Under the pieces are notes generated by a model. It was not told where the DNA came from, did no database searches, and saw only the letters and a program-made list of their open reading frames with translations. Shown here piece after piece: positions 25,983-34,630 of a stretch of 64,000 nt of DNA (the first letter of the stretch is position 1; every line of letters starts with the position of its first letter). Source of the stretch: Nocardiopsis terrae (GTDB lineage: Bacteria > Actinomycetota > Actinomycetes > Streptosporangiales > Streptosporangiaceae). The stretch spans positions 351,611 through 415,610 of the forward strand of contig NZ_BMXJ01000004.1 in NCBI RefSeq assembly GCF_014651695.1, given 5' to 3'. Position numbers and translations under genes: made by a program.

Positions 25983-26966
25983 TTGTCGTTCTGGCGTGCG
26001 CTTCTGCGCGAGACGGGGTTGACGCGTTCTGCCAAGGTCGAGTCGGCTGAGGCCGCCGCACCCACTGCCGAGGAGCACCTCGAGGAACGCACCGTGCCCG
26101 TGCCCGAGCGGGTGCCGGAGCCCGCTGTCCGGGTGTCCACCGGGGCGCCCCAGCGGTCCCTGCCCCAGCGGCCCGCCGCCGCGCCCCCGACCCCCGGGAT
26201 GCGCGCGGCGTCGCTGGAGCAGAGCCTGCGGTCACTGGTGGAGCGGTTGGGGACCGAGCACCCGGACACCATCACCGCCCGCAACAACCTGGCGACCAAG
26301 TACGCGCAGATGGGGCGGCGCCAGGCGGCCGTGCAGCAGTTCGAGCTGGCCCTGGGCGAGGCCGCGGCGGTCTACGGGGACGACCACCCCCGCACCGAGA
26401 TCATCCGGGAGAACCTGGCCTGGGCCCTGGAGGACGCGGGCCGTCCGGCCGACGCCGCCGGGCAGTGGGAGACCCTGCTCAGCCAGCGGGAGAACCAGTT
26501 CGGTCCGGCCGACGAGGACACCGTGGAGGCGCGCATGCGCCTGGCCGTGTGCTACCGGCGCAGCGGCCGGGTGGACGCCGCCGTGGCCCACTACGCGCGG
26601 GCGATCGAGGACGTCACCTCGACCGAGCGCCGTGAGGAGCTGCGTCTGGGCATGAGCGCCGCGCAGAGCATGGCCGGGCGGTACGAGGAGGCCATCTCCC
26701 AGCTGCGCATGGTGCTGGCCGGGCGCCGCCGCCGACTGGGCAAGGGCCACCTGGACACCCTCACGGTGCACCACCGGCTGGGCCGCTCCTACACCCAGGC
26801 CGGTCGCGCGGACGAGGCCGTGGAGGTGCTGCGCGAGGCCTACCGGGTGGCGCTGAACTCCTCCGGCGACCCGGAGGTCCGTCGGCTCACCATGCGGCTG
26901 CGCAGGGACCTGGCGGGCGCCTACAACGCCGCGGGCCGCCACCGTGAGGCCGACGCGCTGCTCTGA
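25983..26966 (+). CDS. Tetratricopeptide-repeat protein
   Basis: A 327-residue cytoplasmic protein. After a 70-residue Pro-rich low-complexity start, kinesin-light-chain-type TPR repeats run from about residue 75 to the end. Each opens with a GxxHPDT-like turn: LGTEHPDTITARNNLATKYA, YGDDHPRTEIIRENLAWALE, LGKGHLDTLTVHHRLGRSYT. Such repeats mediate protein binding. TTG 25983 is the only start after an in-frame stop at 25974, with GTGGTGAG upstream; GTG codons near 26093 are less likely because they would remove part of the linker only. Partner unknown. Confidence 0.8.
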   Translation: MSFWRALLRETGLTRSAKVESAEAAAPTAEEHLEERTVPVPERVPEPAVRVSTGAPQRSLPQRPAAAPPTPGMRAASLEQSLRSLVERLGTEHPDTITARNNLATKYAQMGRRQAAVQQFELALGEAAAVYGDDHPRTEIIRENLAWALEDAGRPADAAGQWETLLSQRENQFGPADEDTVEARMRLAVCYRRSGRVDAAVAHYARAIEDVTSTERREELRLGMSAAQSMAGRYEEAISQLRMVLAGRRRRLGKGHLDTLTVHHRLGRSYTQAGRADEAVEVLREAYRVALNSSGDPEVRRLTMRLRRDLAGAYNAAGRHREADALL

Positions 26967-26986
26967 CACACCCGGGGCACGCACGG

Positions 26987-27016
26987 GGCCGGGGACTCCA
27001 TGAGGGGTCCCCGGCC
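26987..27016 (+). terminator. Hairpin after the TPR gene
   Basis: GGCCGGGGAC at 26987-26996 pairs with GTCCCCGGCC at 27007-27016, with three further inner pairs, 20 bp past the stop. Confidence 0.65.
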
Positions 27017-27135
27017 TCCGGTGTGTGCGGGGCACCCGCGGGGAAGGTGCCCTCCACGTGCGAAAACCATTCGCGCGAGCCGCCGGGGGTTGGCAGGATC
27101 CGTCCGGTGACGACGTCGGCCGACCGGAGGAGACC

Positions 27136-27642
27136 ATGCGCGAGCTGAGCACCGAGGAGATCCGCTCCTCGTTCGTCAACTGCCCCAAGGGCGAGGCCAG
27201 ACGGATGCACTTCCCGCCGACCATGCCGCTCCTGGACTGGGAGGACATGGACTTCATCGGTTGGACCGACCCCAAGGCGCCCGGCCGCGCCTACATGGTG
27301 GTCGACGCCGGGGACCATCCGGTGGGGATCGCCCTGCGGCTGCCGACCGCGAACCGCAGGACCGACTTCTTCAAGACGATGACGTGTTCGTTCTGCGTGA
27401 CCGCGCATCCCGCCGGGGGCGTGCGCCTGTTCAGCGCGCCCAAACCCGGCAAGGCCGGCAAGCGGGGCGACACGGTGGGCCTGTACGTGTGCGCCGACCT
27501 CGCCTGCCCGCTCTACACGCGCGGCAAGCGGGAGTCCCCGCTGATCCAGCCCTCGGAGGCGCTCACCCGGGAGGAACGCGTCCAACGCCTGCGCCTCAAC
27601 GTCGACCGCTTCGTGGGCTCCCTGCTCAGGCACGGGGACTGA
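27136..27642 (+). CDS. FBP-domain protein (EF-G-binding, FusB-like zinc finger)
   Basis: A 168-residue protein matching the FBP domain named after the fibronectin-/EF-G-binding FusB group. The C-terminal treble-clef zinc finger is visible: CSFC (TMTCSFCVTAHP) and, after a basic loop, CADLAC (LYVCADLACPLYTRGKRES). The N-terminus RSSFVNCPKGEARRMHFPPT and the end LRLNVDRFVGSLL are typical of actinobacterial members. FusB proteins release stalled EF-G from ribosomes and can confer fusidic acid resistance; a similar role here is inference. ATG 27136 follows GGAGGAG. Confidence 0.8.
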   Translation: MRELSTEEIRSSFVNCPKGEARRMHFPPTMPLLDWEDMDFIGWTDPKAPGRAYMVVDAGDHPVGIALRLPTANRRTDFFKTMTCSFCVTAHPAGGVRLFSAPKPGKAGKRGDTVGLYVCADLACPLYTRGKRESPLIQPSEALTREERVQRLRLNVDRFVGSLLRHGD

Positions 27643-27769
27643 CGCCGCTCCCTCGTTCGTCCGGAATCTCCCTACAGGAGACCGCGTTGGTTCCTGTGGC
27701 CACAAGCGCCGAAAGTAGGGGCTGTCCTCTTCCTCGGAAGTGGTCGGCCCCGCCGCTCGCACTATTTGT

Positions 27770-27781
27770 TACTGGCGAGTA
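27770..27781. promoter_or_regulatory. TACT-N4-AGTA operator candidate upstream of fadA
   Basis: TACTGGCGAGTA is an inverted repeat 49 bp before the fadA start codon. The same half-sites with the same spacing recur at 31224-31235 upstream of the Rpn-like gene. It may bind a regulator of fatty-acid degradation. Confidence 0.4.
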
Positions 27782-27829
27782 GCATGGGCCCATACAGTCC
27801 ACCCACCGCTTGGAGAAGGAGGGGCCATC

Positions 27830-29029
27830 GTGTCGCGAACTGCCCGCGATGTCGTGTTTGTCGATGGGGTCCGCACCCCGTTCGGCAAGTCAGGCAAGGG
27901 CCTCTACGCCGAGACGCGCGCCGACGACCTGATCGTCCGCGTCATCCGCGAACTGATGCGCCGTAACCCGGGCCTGCCCCCGGAGCGCGTCGACGAGGTC
28001 GCCATCGCCGCCACCACCCAGATCGGCGACCAGGGACTGACCCTCGGGCGCACCGCCGCGATCCTCGCCGGGCTGCCCAAGAGCGTCCCCGGTTACTCCA
28101 TCGACCGCATGTGCGCCGGCGCGCTCACCGCGGCGACCACCGCGGGCGCGGGCATCTCCTTCGGCGCCTACGACGTCGTGATCGCCGGTGGCGTCGAGCA
28201 CATGGGCCGCCACCCCATGGGCGAGGGCGTCGACCCCAACCCCCGGATCATCTCCGAGAAGCTGGTCGACCCGTCCGCCCTGGTCATGGGCAACACCGCC
28301 GAGAACCTGCACGACCGGTTCCCGACCATCACCAAGGAGCGCGCCGACGCCTACTCGGTGCGCAGCCAGGAGAAGGTCGCCAAGGCCTACGCCGACGGCA
28401 AGATCCAGCCCGACCTGGTCGAGACCCTGGTCCGCTCCGCGGAGAAGGGCTTCGGTCTGGCCACCCAGGACGAGCCGCCGCGCCCCGGCACCACCATGGA
28501 GTCGCTCGCCAGTCTGAAGACCCCGTTCCGCGCGCACGGCAACGTGACGCCCGGCAACGCCGCCGGTCTCAACGACGGCGCCACCGGCACCCTGCTGATG
28601 GCCGAGGAGGTCGCCGAGGAGCTGGGCCTGGACGCCAGGATGCGCCTGGTCGACTTCTCCTTCACCGGCGTCGAGCCCGAGGTCATGGGTGTGGGACCGG
28701 TACCGGCCACCGAGAAGCTCTTCGCCCGCCAGGGCATCTCGATCGACGACGTCGGCCTGATCGAGATCAACGAGGCCTTCGCCGTCCAGGTGCTCGCCTT
28801 CCTGGAGCACTTCGGCATCGCCGACGACGACGCCCGCGTCAACCCGTGGGGCGGCGCGATCGCCGTCGGCCACCCGTTGGCCTCCTCCGGCGGCCGCCTG
28901 ATGATGCAGCTCGCGCGCCAGTTCGCCGAGCGTCCCGACGTCCGCTACGGCATCACCACCATGTGCGTGGGCCTGGGCATGGGCGGAACCATCCTGTGGG
29001 AGAACACCAACTACGAGGGGGGCAAGTGA
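27830..29029 (+). CDS. fadA: Acetyl-CoA acyltransferase (3-ketoacyl-CoA thiolase)
   Basis: A 399-residue thiolase that cleaves 3-ketoacyl-CoA to acetyl-CoA in beta-oxidation. The acylated cysteine lies in SIDRMCAGALTAATT, and the base histidine and second cysteine are in AVGHPLASSGGRL and TTMCVGLGMGGTI. GTG 27830 follows GAAGGAGG by six bases. Its stop overlaps the fadB start (GTGA), so both subunits of the beta-oxidation complex are made together. A TACT-N4-AGTA inverted repeat lies upstream. Confidence 0.95.
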   Translation: MSRTARDVVFVDGVRTPFGKSGKGLYAETRADDLIVRVIRELMRRNPGLPPERVDEVAIAATTQIGDQGLTLGRTAAILAGLPKSVPGYSIDRMCAGALTAATTAGAGISFGAYDVVIAGGVEHMGRHPMGEGVDPNPRIISEKLVDPSALVMGNTAENLHDRFPTITKERADAYSVRSQEKVAKAYADGKIQPDLVETLVRSAEKGFGLATQDEPPRPGTTMESLASLKTPFRAHGNVTPGNAAGLNDGATGTLLMAEEVAEELGLDARMRLVDFSFTGVEPEVMGVGPVPATEKLFARQGISIDDVGLIEINEAFAVQVLAFLEHFGIADDDARVNPWGGAIAVGHPLASSGGRLMMQLARQFAERPDVRYGITTMCVGLGMGGTILWENTNYEGGK

Positions 29030-31119
29030 GCACCGCCATCGAAGAAGCCCGCGAGCTTTTCAAGGACGAGGTCGTCACCAAGGCGATCTCCCGCGATGTC
29101 GAGCTCCCCTACGGCGCGGGCACCGCTGTCCTGATCACCCTGGACAACGGGCACGACCACACCAAGCCGAACACCTTCGGCCCCGGCGGCCTCCTCAGCC
29201 TGGACGCCGAGATCGAGGCCGCCAGGGCGCGCACCGACATCGTGGCCGTGGCCGTCACCGGCAAGCCGTTCATCTTCGCGGTCGGCGCGGACCTGACCGG
29301 TGTCCCGGCGCTCCAGAACCGCGAGCAGGCCGAGGCCATCGGCAAGCTGGGACACGACGTGTTCCGCAAGCTCGGCGAGCTGGACGTACCGACCTTCGCG
29401 CTGATCAACGGCGCGGCCATGGGCGGCGGTGTCGAGGTGGCGCTGCACTGCGCCTACCGCACCGTCTCCTCCAGCGTCCCGGCCTTCGCGCTCCCCGAGG
29501 CCTTCCTGGGCCTCGTCCCCGGTTGGGGCGGCACCTACCTGCTGCCGAACCTGATCGGCGCCGAGAAGGCCCTCAAGCTCATCGTCGACAACCCGCTCGC
29601 CCAGAACAAGATGATCAAGGGCAAGCAGGTCTTCGAGATGGGGATCGCCGACGCGATCTTCGAGCCCGCCGACTTCGTCGAGGAGTCCCTGCGCTGGGCC
29701 GCCAAGGTCGTCAAGGGCGACATCGAGGTCGAGCGCCCCGAGGTCGACAAGGGCGAGGCCTGGGACAACGCGGTCAACATGGCCCGTTTCACCGTCGAGG
29801 GCAAGCTGCACGGCGCCGCCCCGGCCCCGGCGCGCGCCGTCGAGCTGGTGGCCGCGGCCAAGACCGCGACCCGCGACGAGGGCTTCGACGCCGAGGACCA
29901 GGCGCTGGCCGACCTGATCATGAGCGACGAGCTCAAGGCCGGTCTGTACGCCTTCGACCTGGTGCAGAAGCGCGCCAAGCGTCCCGCCGGCGCCCCGGAC
30001 AAGTCGCTGGCCCGCAAGGTCACCAAGGTCGGCGTCGTCGGCGCCGGTCTGATGGCCGGCCAGCTGGCCCTGCTGTTCGCGCGCCGCCTGGACGTGCCGG
30101 TCGTGATGACCGACCTCGACCAGGGCCGCCTGGACAAGGGTGTGGACTACGTCCACGGCGAGGTCGACAAGCTCCTGAAGAAGGGGCGCGTCAACCAGGA
30201 CAAGGCCAACCACCTCAAGGCCCTGGTCACCGGTTCGCTGAGCAAGGACGCCTTCTCCGACGCCGACTTCGTCATCGAGGCCGTCTTCGAGAAGATGGAG
30301 ATCAAGCAGCAGGTGTTCGCCGAGGTGGAGGCCGTGGTCTCCCCCGAGGCGATCCTCGCCACCAACACCTCCTCGCTGTCCATCACCGAGATGGCGTCGA
30401 AGCTGAAGCACCCCGAGCGGGTCGTGGGCTTCCACTTCTTCAACCCGGTCGCCGTCCTGCCGCTGCTGGAGATCGTCCGCGGCGACAGGACCGACGACGC
30501 CTCGCTGGCCACGGCCTTCGCCACGGCCAAGAAGCTGAAGAAGACGTCGGTGCTGTGCAAGGACGCCCCGGCGTTCGTCGTCAACCGCCTGCTCACCCTG
30601 TTCATGGGCGAGGTCCTGGCCGCCGTGGGCGAGGGCACCGAGCCCGAGGCCGCCGACCGCGCGGTCGCGCCCCTGGGCCTGCCGATGTCGCCGCTCATGC
30701 TGCTGCAGCTGGTCGGCCCGGCCGTCGGTCTGCACGTGGCCGAGACCCTGCACGAGGCGTTCCCCGAGCGCTTCGCGGTCTCGCCGCAGCTGGAGGCCGT
30801 GGTCAAGGCGGGCAAGACGGAGATCTTCGCCCCGGACCTGACCATCGACCCCGAGGTGAAGGAGCTCCTCAAGGGCGGGGACGCCCCGTCCGAGGAGAGC
30901 GCGATCCTGGACCGCGCCCTGCGGGCCATGGCCAGGGAGGTCCAGCTGATGCTGGACGAGGGTGTCGTGGCCGAGGCCGCCGACATCGACCTGTGCCTGA
31001 TCACCGGCGCGGGCTGGCCCTTCCACACCGGTGGCATCACCCCGTACCTGGACAAGGTCGGCGTGTCCACCGCGGTGAACGGCAAGCCGTTCCACGAGGG
31101 CGACCCGAAGGCCTTCTAG
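29026..31119 (+). CDS. fadB: Fatty-acid oxidation complex alpha subunit (enoyl-CoA hydratase / 3-hydroxyacyl-CoA dehydrogenase)
   Basis: A 697-residue bifunctional enzyme for the hydration and NAD-dependent oxidation steps of beta-oxidation. The N-terminal crotonase domain (about 15-280) includes VGADLTGVP and GAAMGGGVEVALHC forming the oxyanion hole. The dehydrogenase part starts at about residue 330 with VGVVGAGLMAGQLALL, and HFFNPVAVLPLLEIVRG plus CKDAPAFVVNRLL are its signature. GTG 29026 overlaps the fadA stop. The gene ends at a strong rho-independent terminator. Confidence 0.95.
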   Translation: MSTAIEEARELFKDEVVTKAISRDVELPYGAGTAVLITLDNGHDHTKPNTFGPGGLLSLDAEIEAARARTDIVAVAVTGKPFIFAVGADLTGVPALQNREQAEAIGKLGHDVFRKLGELDVPTFALINGAAMGGGVEVALHCAYRTVSSSVPAFALPEAFLGLVPGWGGTYLLPNLIGAEKALKLIVDNPLAQNKMIKGKQVFEMGIADAIFEPADFVEESLRWAAKVVKGDIEVERPEVDKGEAWDNAVNMARFTVEGKLHGAAPAPARAVELVAAAKTATRDEGFDAEDQALADLIMSDELKAGLYAFDLVQKRAKRPAGAPDKSLARKVTKVGVVGAGLMAGQLALLFARRLDVPVVMTDLDQGRLDKGVDYVHGEVDKLLKKGRVNQDKANHLKALVTGSLSKDAFSDADFVIEAVFEKMEIKQQVFAEVEAVVSPEAILATNTSSLSITEMASKLKHPERVVGFHFFNPVAVLPLLEIVRGDRTDDASLATAFATAKKLKKTSVLCKDAPAFVVNRLLTLFMGEVLAAVGEGTEPEAADRAVAPLGLPMSPLMLLQLVGPAVGLHVAETLHEAFPERFAVSPQLEAVVKAGKTEIFAPDLTIDPEVKELLKGGDAPSEESAILDRALRAMAREVQLMLDEGVVAEAADIDLCLITGAGWPFHTGGITPYLDKVGVSTAVNGKPFHEGDPKAF

Positions 31120-31136
31120 GTCCGAGTGACCCCTGA

Positions 31137-31173
31137 GGGCCCGGTCTCCCCGCGAGGGAGGCCGGGCCCTTTT
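31137..31173 (+). terminator. Rho-independent terminator of fadAB
   Basis: A 14-bp stem (31137-31150 with 31156-31169, one wobble) with a five-base loop is followed directly by TTTT, 18 bp past the fadB stop. Confidence 0.9.
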
Positions 31174-31223
31174 CGCGTTTCCCCAGGAAAACGACTTCCG
31201 ACCGCATTTCAACTACTCGAACA

Positions 31224-31249
31224 TACTTACCAGTAGCCCTGTGTAATAT
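31224..31249 (+). promoter_or_regulatory. Promoter/operator region of the Rpn-like gene
   Basis: TACTTACCAGTA at 31224-31235 repeats the half-sites seen before fadA. TAATAT at 31244-31249 is a good -10 box; initiation seven bases later would fall on or next to GTG 31257, allowing a leaderless message. Confidence 0.4.
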
Positions 31250-32141
31250 GCTGCTCGTGGCGATCTCCCCTGAACACCAGATATACGCGGAGTTGTTCTC
31301 CGACTCCCCCGACATGGCGGTGGCATTTCTGCAGGATCTCGGAGTGGAGGTACCGAAGTACGAACGGAGCGAGCTGACCTCCTGCGATCTCGGCCACGTC
31401 GACCCGGTCGAACGCCGCTCCGACGTGGCCGTCCTGCTGCGCGGCAAGGTCGGCAAGGACCCCTTCGGCAAGCTGATGGGCATCGTCGTAGAGGTCCAGA
31501 GAGACGAAAAGCAGCGTAAGCGCTTCACCTGGCCCGAGTACGTGGCCGCGCTCCGCGCCAAACACGAGTGCCCGGTATCACTGCTGGTCATCTGCCCCCG
31601 GCAGCACGTGGCCGACTGGTACAGCAAACCCATCCCCCTGGGGCACCCCGGTTTCGTCCTCAACCCCGTCGTCCTGGGGCCGGAGGGCATCCCGGTGATC
31701 ACCGACCCGGAGGAGGTCGGCCGCTGTCCGACCCTGGGCGTACTGTCCGCGGCCGCCCACGGGCCGGCCGACCCGGATGTGCTCAAGGCTCTACACAGCG
31801 GCCTGGATTCCATCGACCAGGAAATAGCGACGAAGTATATTGGCTACGCGCTGCACCTGCTCACCGACAGCAACGGCCAGCGGGCCTTGGAGGCACTCAT
31901 GATGACGGAGACCTACGAGTACACCAGTGCCTGGACCGAGAGTCTCAGGGCAGAGGGAAAGGCCGAGGGGAAAGCCGAGGGAAAAGCCGAGGCGATCCTG
32001 CGCGTATTGGACGCACGAGGCAAGACCCCCACGGATGAGGCACGGGAGCGCATCGAGGAGTGCCGTGATCTCGACCAGCTCGACGCCTGGTTCGACAGGG
32101 CCCTGAGCATCGATCACGCGGACGAACTCTTCGAGGACTGA
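31248..32141 (+). CDS. Rpn-like / PD-(D/E)XK nuclease-superfamily protein with GKAE repeat
   Basis: A 297-residue protein of a family common and often multicopy in actinobacteria, related to Rpn recombination-promoting nucleases; activity is unproven. The core contains DVAVLLRGK and GIVVEVQRDEKQRKRFTWPE, where the V-E-V-Q dyad fits the PD-(D/E)XK E-x-Q pattern, and then LLVICPRQHVADWYSKPIPL. Near residue 236 a tandem EGKA repeat (three copies) leads into the C-terminal AILRVLDARGKTPTDEARER module. ATG 31248 overlaps the -10-like TAATAT; GTG 31257 is a possible leaderless start. It follows the fadAB terminator and is convergent with MMPL. Confidence 0.75.
   Translation: MLLVAISPEHQIYAELFSDSPDMAVAFLQDLGVEVPKYERSELTSCDLGHVDPVERRSDVAVLLRGKVGKDPFGKLMGIVVEVQRDEKQRKRFTWPEYVAALRAKHECPVSLLVICPRQHVADWYSKPIPLGHPGFVLNPVVLGPEGIPVITDPEEVGRCPTLGVLSAAAHGPADPDVLKALHSGLDSIDQEIATKYIGYALHLLTDSNGQRALEALMMTETYEYTSAWTESLRAEGKAEGKAEGKAEAILRVLDARGKTPTDEARERIEECRDLDQLDAWFDRALSIDHADELFED
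31953..31991 (+). repeat. 12-bp tandem repeat encoding EGKA
   Basis: Three consecutive copies of a GAGGGAAAGCC-like 12-mer, in phase with the reading frame, encode EGKA-EGKA-EGKA. Copy number of such repeats often varies between family members. Confidence 0.7.
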
Positions 32142-32202
32142 AGCCCTACGTCCGGCCCTCCCGGTGGGGGCGACCGTCGACGGCGGCGCGTAGCCCACAG
32201 CG

Positions 32203-32235
32203 CCGTGCCCGGCCCCTCCACGGGACCGGGCACGG
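32203..32235. terminator. Bidirectional terminator between Rpn-like and MMPL genes
   Basis: CCGTGCCCGG at 32203-32212 pairs with CCGGGCACGG at 32226-32235 between convergent stops. Confidence 0.7.
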
Positions 32236-32254
32236 GCCCGGCGGTCGGAGGCTC

Positions 32255-34480
32255 TCAGACGCCCGCGGTGACCCGCTCGCGCTCCTTGTCCCGTCCGGCG
32301 GCGGGAAGGGGCTCCTCCTCGTCGCCGCCCTCGGAGATGCCGATCCGGTCGTGCAGCCAGCGCAGCGGGCGCGGCAGCCACCAGTTGAGGTCGCCGAGCA
32401 GGCGCATGGTCGCGGGCACCATGATCGCCCGGACCAGGGTGGCGTCCACCAGCACGGCGAGGGCGAGTCCGATCCCGATGATCTTCAGGAAGAGCAGGCC
32501 CGAGGTACCCATCGCCAGCAGGACCACGCCCAGCAGCAGGGCCGCGCTCGTGATGATCTGCCCGGTGCGCTGCAGTCCCAGGGCCACGGAACGGATGTTG
32601 TCCCCGCTGCGCAGGTACTCCTCCCGCACCCGGCTGAGCAGGAACAGCTCGTAGTCCATCGCCAGGCCGAAGGAGACGATCGTGATGAGCACCAGGTACG
32701 TGGGGTCGATCGTCCCGACCGGGTCGAACCCGAGCAGCCCGGCGAAGTGCCCCTCCTGGAAACCCCAGATCACCACGCCCAGCGAGGCGCCCAGGGACAG
32801 CCCGCCCATCAGGACCGCCTTGACCGGCAGCACCACGGAGCCGAACGCGAGGAAGAGCAGGAGCAGGGTGGAGCCGATGATGAAGCCGACCGTCCTGGGC
32901 GCCTCGTCGAGGATGGCGTCCAGGTTGTCCAGCTGCATGGCGGCCACACCGCCCACGAGGGCGTCCCGCGCGCCCTCCGGGGCGGGCTCACCACGCACGT
33001 CACGGACCAGCTGCTGGACTTCGGGGTCGTCGGTGGCGCCCTGGTAGGCCACCTCCACGTGGGCGATGCCCTCTCCGGTGCGCAGCAGTTGGGTCCGCAC
33101 CGATCCGGGCAGGGCGTCGAGGCGTTCGACGTACTCGTCGAGCGCCTCCTCGGTGCTCTGGCCCAGTACCGCCACGTGCAGCCGCCCGACCTGCCCCGCG
33201 GGGAACTCCGCCCCCATGGCCTCGGTGCCGATCCGGCTGGAGGCGTCGGCGGGCAGGTAGCGCTGGTCGGTGGAGCCGAACTGGGTCGAGGCCAGACCCG
33301 AGCTGAAGACGGTCAGGACGCACACCACCGCGACCAGTGACACTGCGGGGCCGCGCATCACGGTGCGGGCCAGTCTGGCCCAGGCGCCCGCGTTCTCGTC
33401 GAACGCGCCGGTCACGGTCCGGCGCGGCAGGGGGAGCTTGAGCCGGTCGATGCGGCGGCCGACCACCGACATCAGGGCGGGCAGGAAGACCAGGGCCGCG
33501 ATGAGGTCGAAGGTGACCACGGCGATGCCGCCGAAGCCGATGGACTTCAGGATGGGCTGGGGGAAGAACAGCAGGCCGGCGAAGGCGATGCCGACGGTGA
33601 TACCGGAGAAGGCGACGGTGCGCCCGGCGGTGTCGACCGTGCGGCGGACGGCGTCGGGGACCGGGCGGCCCTTGTTCAGTTCCTCGCGGAAGCGGCTGAC
33701 CATGAACAGGCCGTAGTCGATCGCCAGCCCCAGGCCCAGGAGGGTGGCCACGTTGATGGCGAACACCGACACCTCGGTGAAGTGGGTGAGGGCGCGCAGG
33801 ACGGTGAGGGAGCCGAGAATGGCCAGGCCGCCGACGGCCAGGGGGACCAGACCGGCGACCAGGCCGCCGAAGATCAGGACCAGGAGGAGGAGCAGGACCG
33901 GCAGGGTGATGATCTCGGCGAGGATGATGTCGCTCTCCGCGGTCTCGGAGAGTTCGTGCTCGACCGCGATCGAACCGCCCAGGTGCGTCTCCAGGGGGCC
34001 GGACTCCAGGGCCCGCGCGGCCTCCTCGAACTGGTGCAGGCGCTCCTCGTGCGTCTGCCCGGTGAGGGTGATCGGCATGTAGGTGGCGTGCCTGTCCTCG
34101 GAGACGAGCATTCCGCGCTCGATGTCGTCGAGTTCCTCGTCGAGGTAGAGGTCGTAGTCCGCGATGACGTCCTCGGGCAGGTCGTCGGCGATCCGCTGCA
34201 TCGCCTTGGCGAAGGTCGGGTTGTCCACCCGCATCTCGTCGCTGCGGTAGACGGCGATGATGTCGATGTCGTCGTGGCCGAGCTCCTCCTGCAGGACGTC
34301 CGTCGCCCGGGAGGACTCCGAGCCCGGGTCCTCGAACCCGCTCTCGCTGACGTCCGAGAAGACCCCGAGCCCCCACACGACGGACAAGGCGGTGAAGAGT
34401 CCGGTGAGGGCCAGGACCCACCATCTCCCCCGGTGGGCGCCGAGCCCCAGTCGGCCGAAGAACCCCGTGTGTGTCGGCAT
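32255..34480 (-). CDS. MMPL-family RND transporter
   Basis: A 741-residue protein with two repeats of one helix, a large extracytoplasmic domain and five helices, the architecture of MmpL/SCO-type exporters of lipids or drugs. Proton-relay-type segments are GLAIDYGLFMVSRFREEL in the first half and SFGLAMDYELFLLSRVREEY in the second. ATG 34480 follows AAAGGG; the upstream ATG 34510 lies next to the operator and lacks a ribosome site. It is divergently arranged with a TetR regulator over a palindromic operator, suggesting ligand-inducible export. Substrate unknown. Confidence 0.9.
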   Translation of the reverse strand: MPTHTGFFGRLGLGAHRGRWWVLALTGLFTALSVVWGLGVFSDVSESGFEDPGSESSRATDVLQEELGHDDIDIIAVYRSDEMRVDNPTFAKAMQRIADDLPEDVIADYDLYLDEELDDIERGMLVSEDRHATYMPITLTGQTHEERLHQFEEAARALESGPLETHLGGSIAVEHELSETAESDIILAEIITLPVLLLLLVLIFGGLVAGLVPLAVGGLAILGSLTVLRALTHFTEVSVFAINVATLLGLGLAIDYGLFMVSRFREELNKGRPVPDAVRRTVDTAGRTVAFSGITVGIAFAGLLFFPQPILKSIGFGGIAVVTFDLIAALVFLPALMSVVGRRIDRLKLPLPRRTVTGAFDENAGAWARLARTVMRGPAVSLVAVVCVLTVFSSGLASTQFGSTDQRYLPADASSRIGTEAMGAEFPAGQVGRLHVAVLGQSTEEALDEYVERLDALPGSVRTQLLRTGEGIAHVEVAYQGATDDPEVQQLVRDVRGEPAPEGARDALVGGVAAMQLDNLDAILDEAPRTVGFIIGSTLLLLFLAFGSVVLPVKAVLMGGLSLGASLGVVIWGFQEGHFAGLLGFDPVGTIDPTYLVLITIVSFGLAMDYELFLLSRVREEYLRSGDNIRSVALGLQRTGQIITSAALLLGVVLLAMGTSGLLFLKIIGIGLALAVLVDATLVRAIMVPATMRLLGDLNWWLPRPLRWLHDRIGISEGGDEEEPLPAAGRDKERERVTAGV

Positions 34481-34514
34481 GGGCCGCCCTTTCAAGCGAA
34501 CAGTCGTCATATTC

Positions 34515-34542
34515 GTGAACAGCGTTTGCTAACGGTGTTCAC
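34515..34542. promoter_or_regulatory. 28-bp TetR operator between MMPL and TetR genes
   Basis: GTGAACA-N-CGTT-N4-AACG-N-TGTTCAC is symmetric except for one mismatched pair and the centre. It lies 35 bp from the MMPL start and about 90 bp from the TetR start, the position expected for a regulator controlling both. Confidence 0.7.
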
Positions 34543-34630
34543 TTAAGCGTGCGGGCGTTACGATGTCAATATCGCCAATGGATACAGAGCGCCACGACCC
34601 TGGCGCGTGAGACGGGGTGTACCGCAACAG

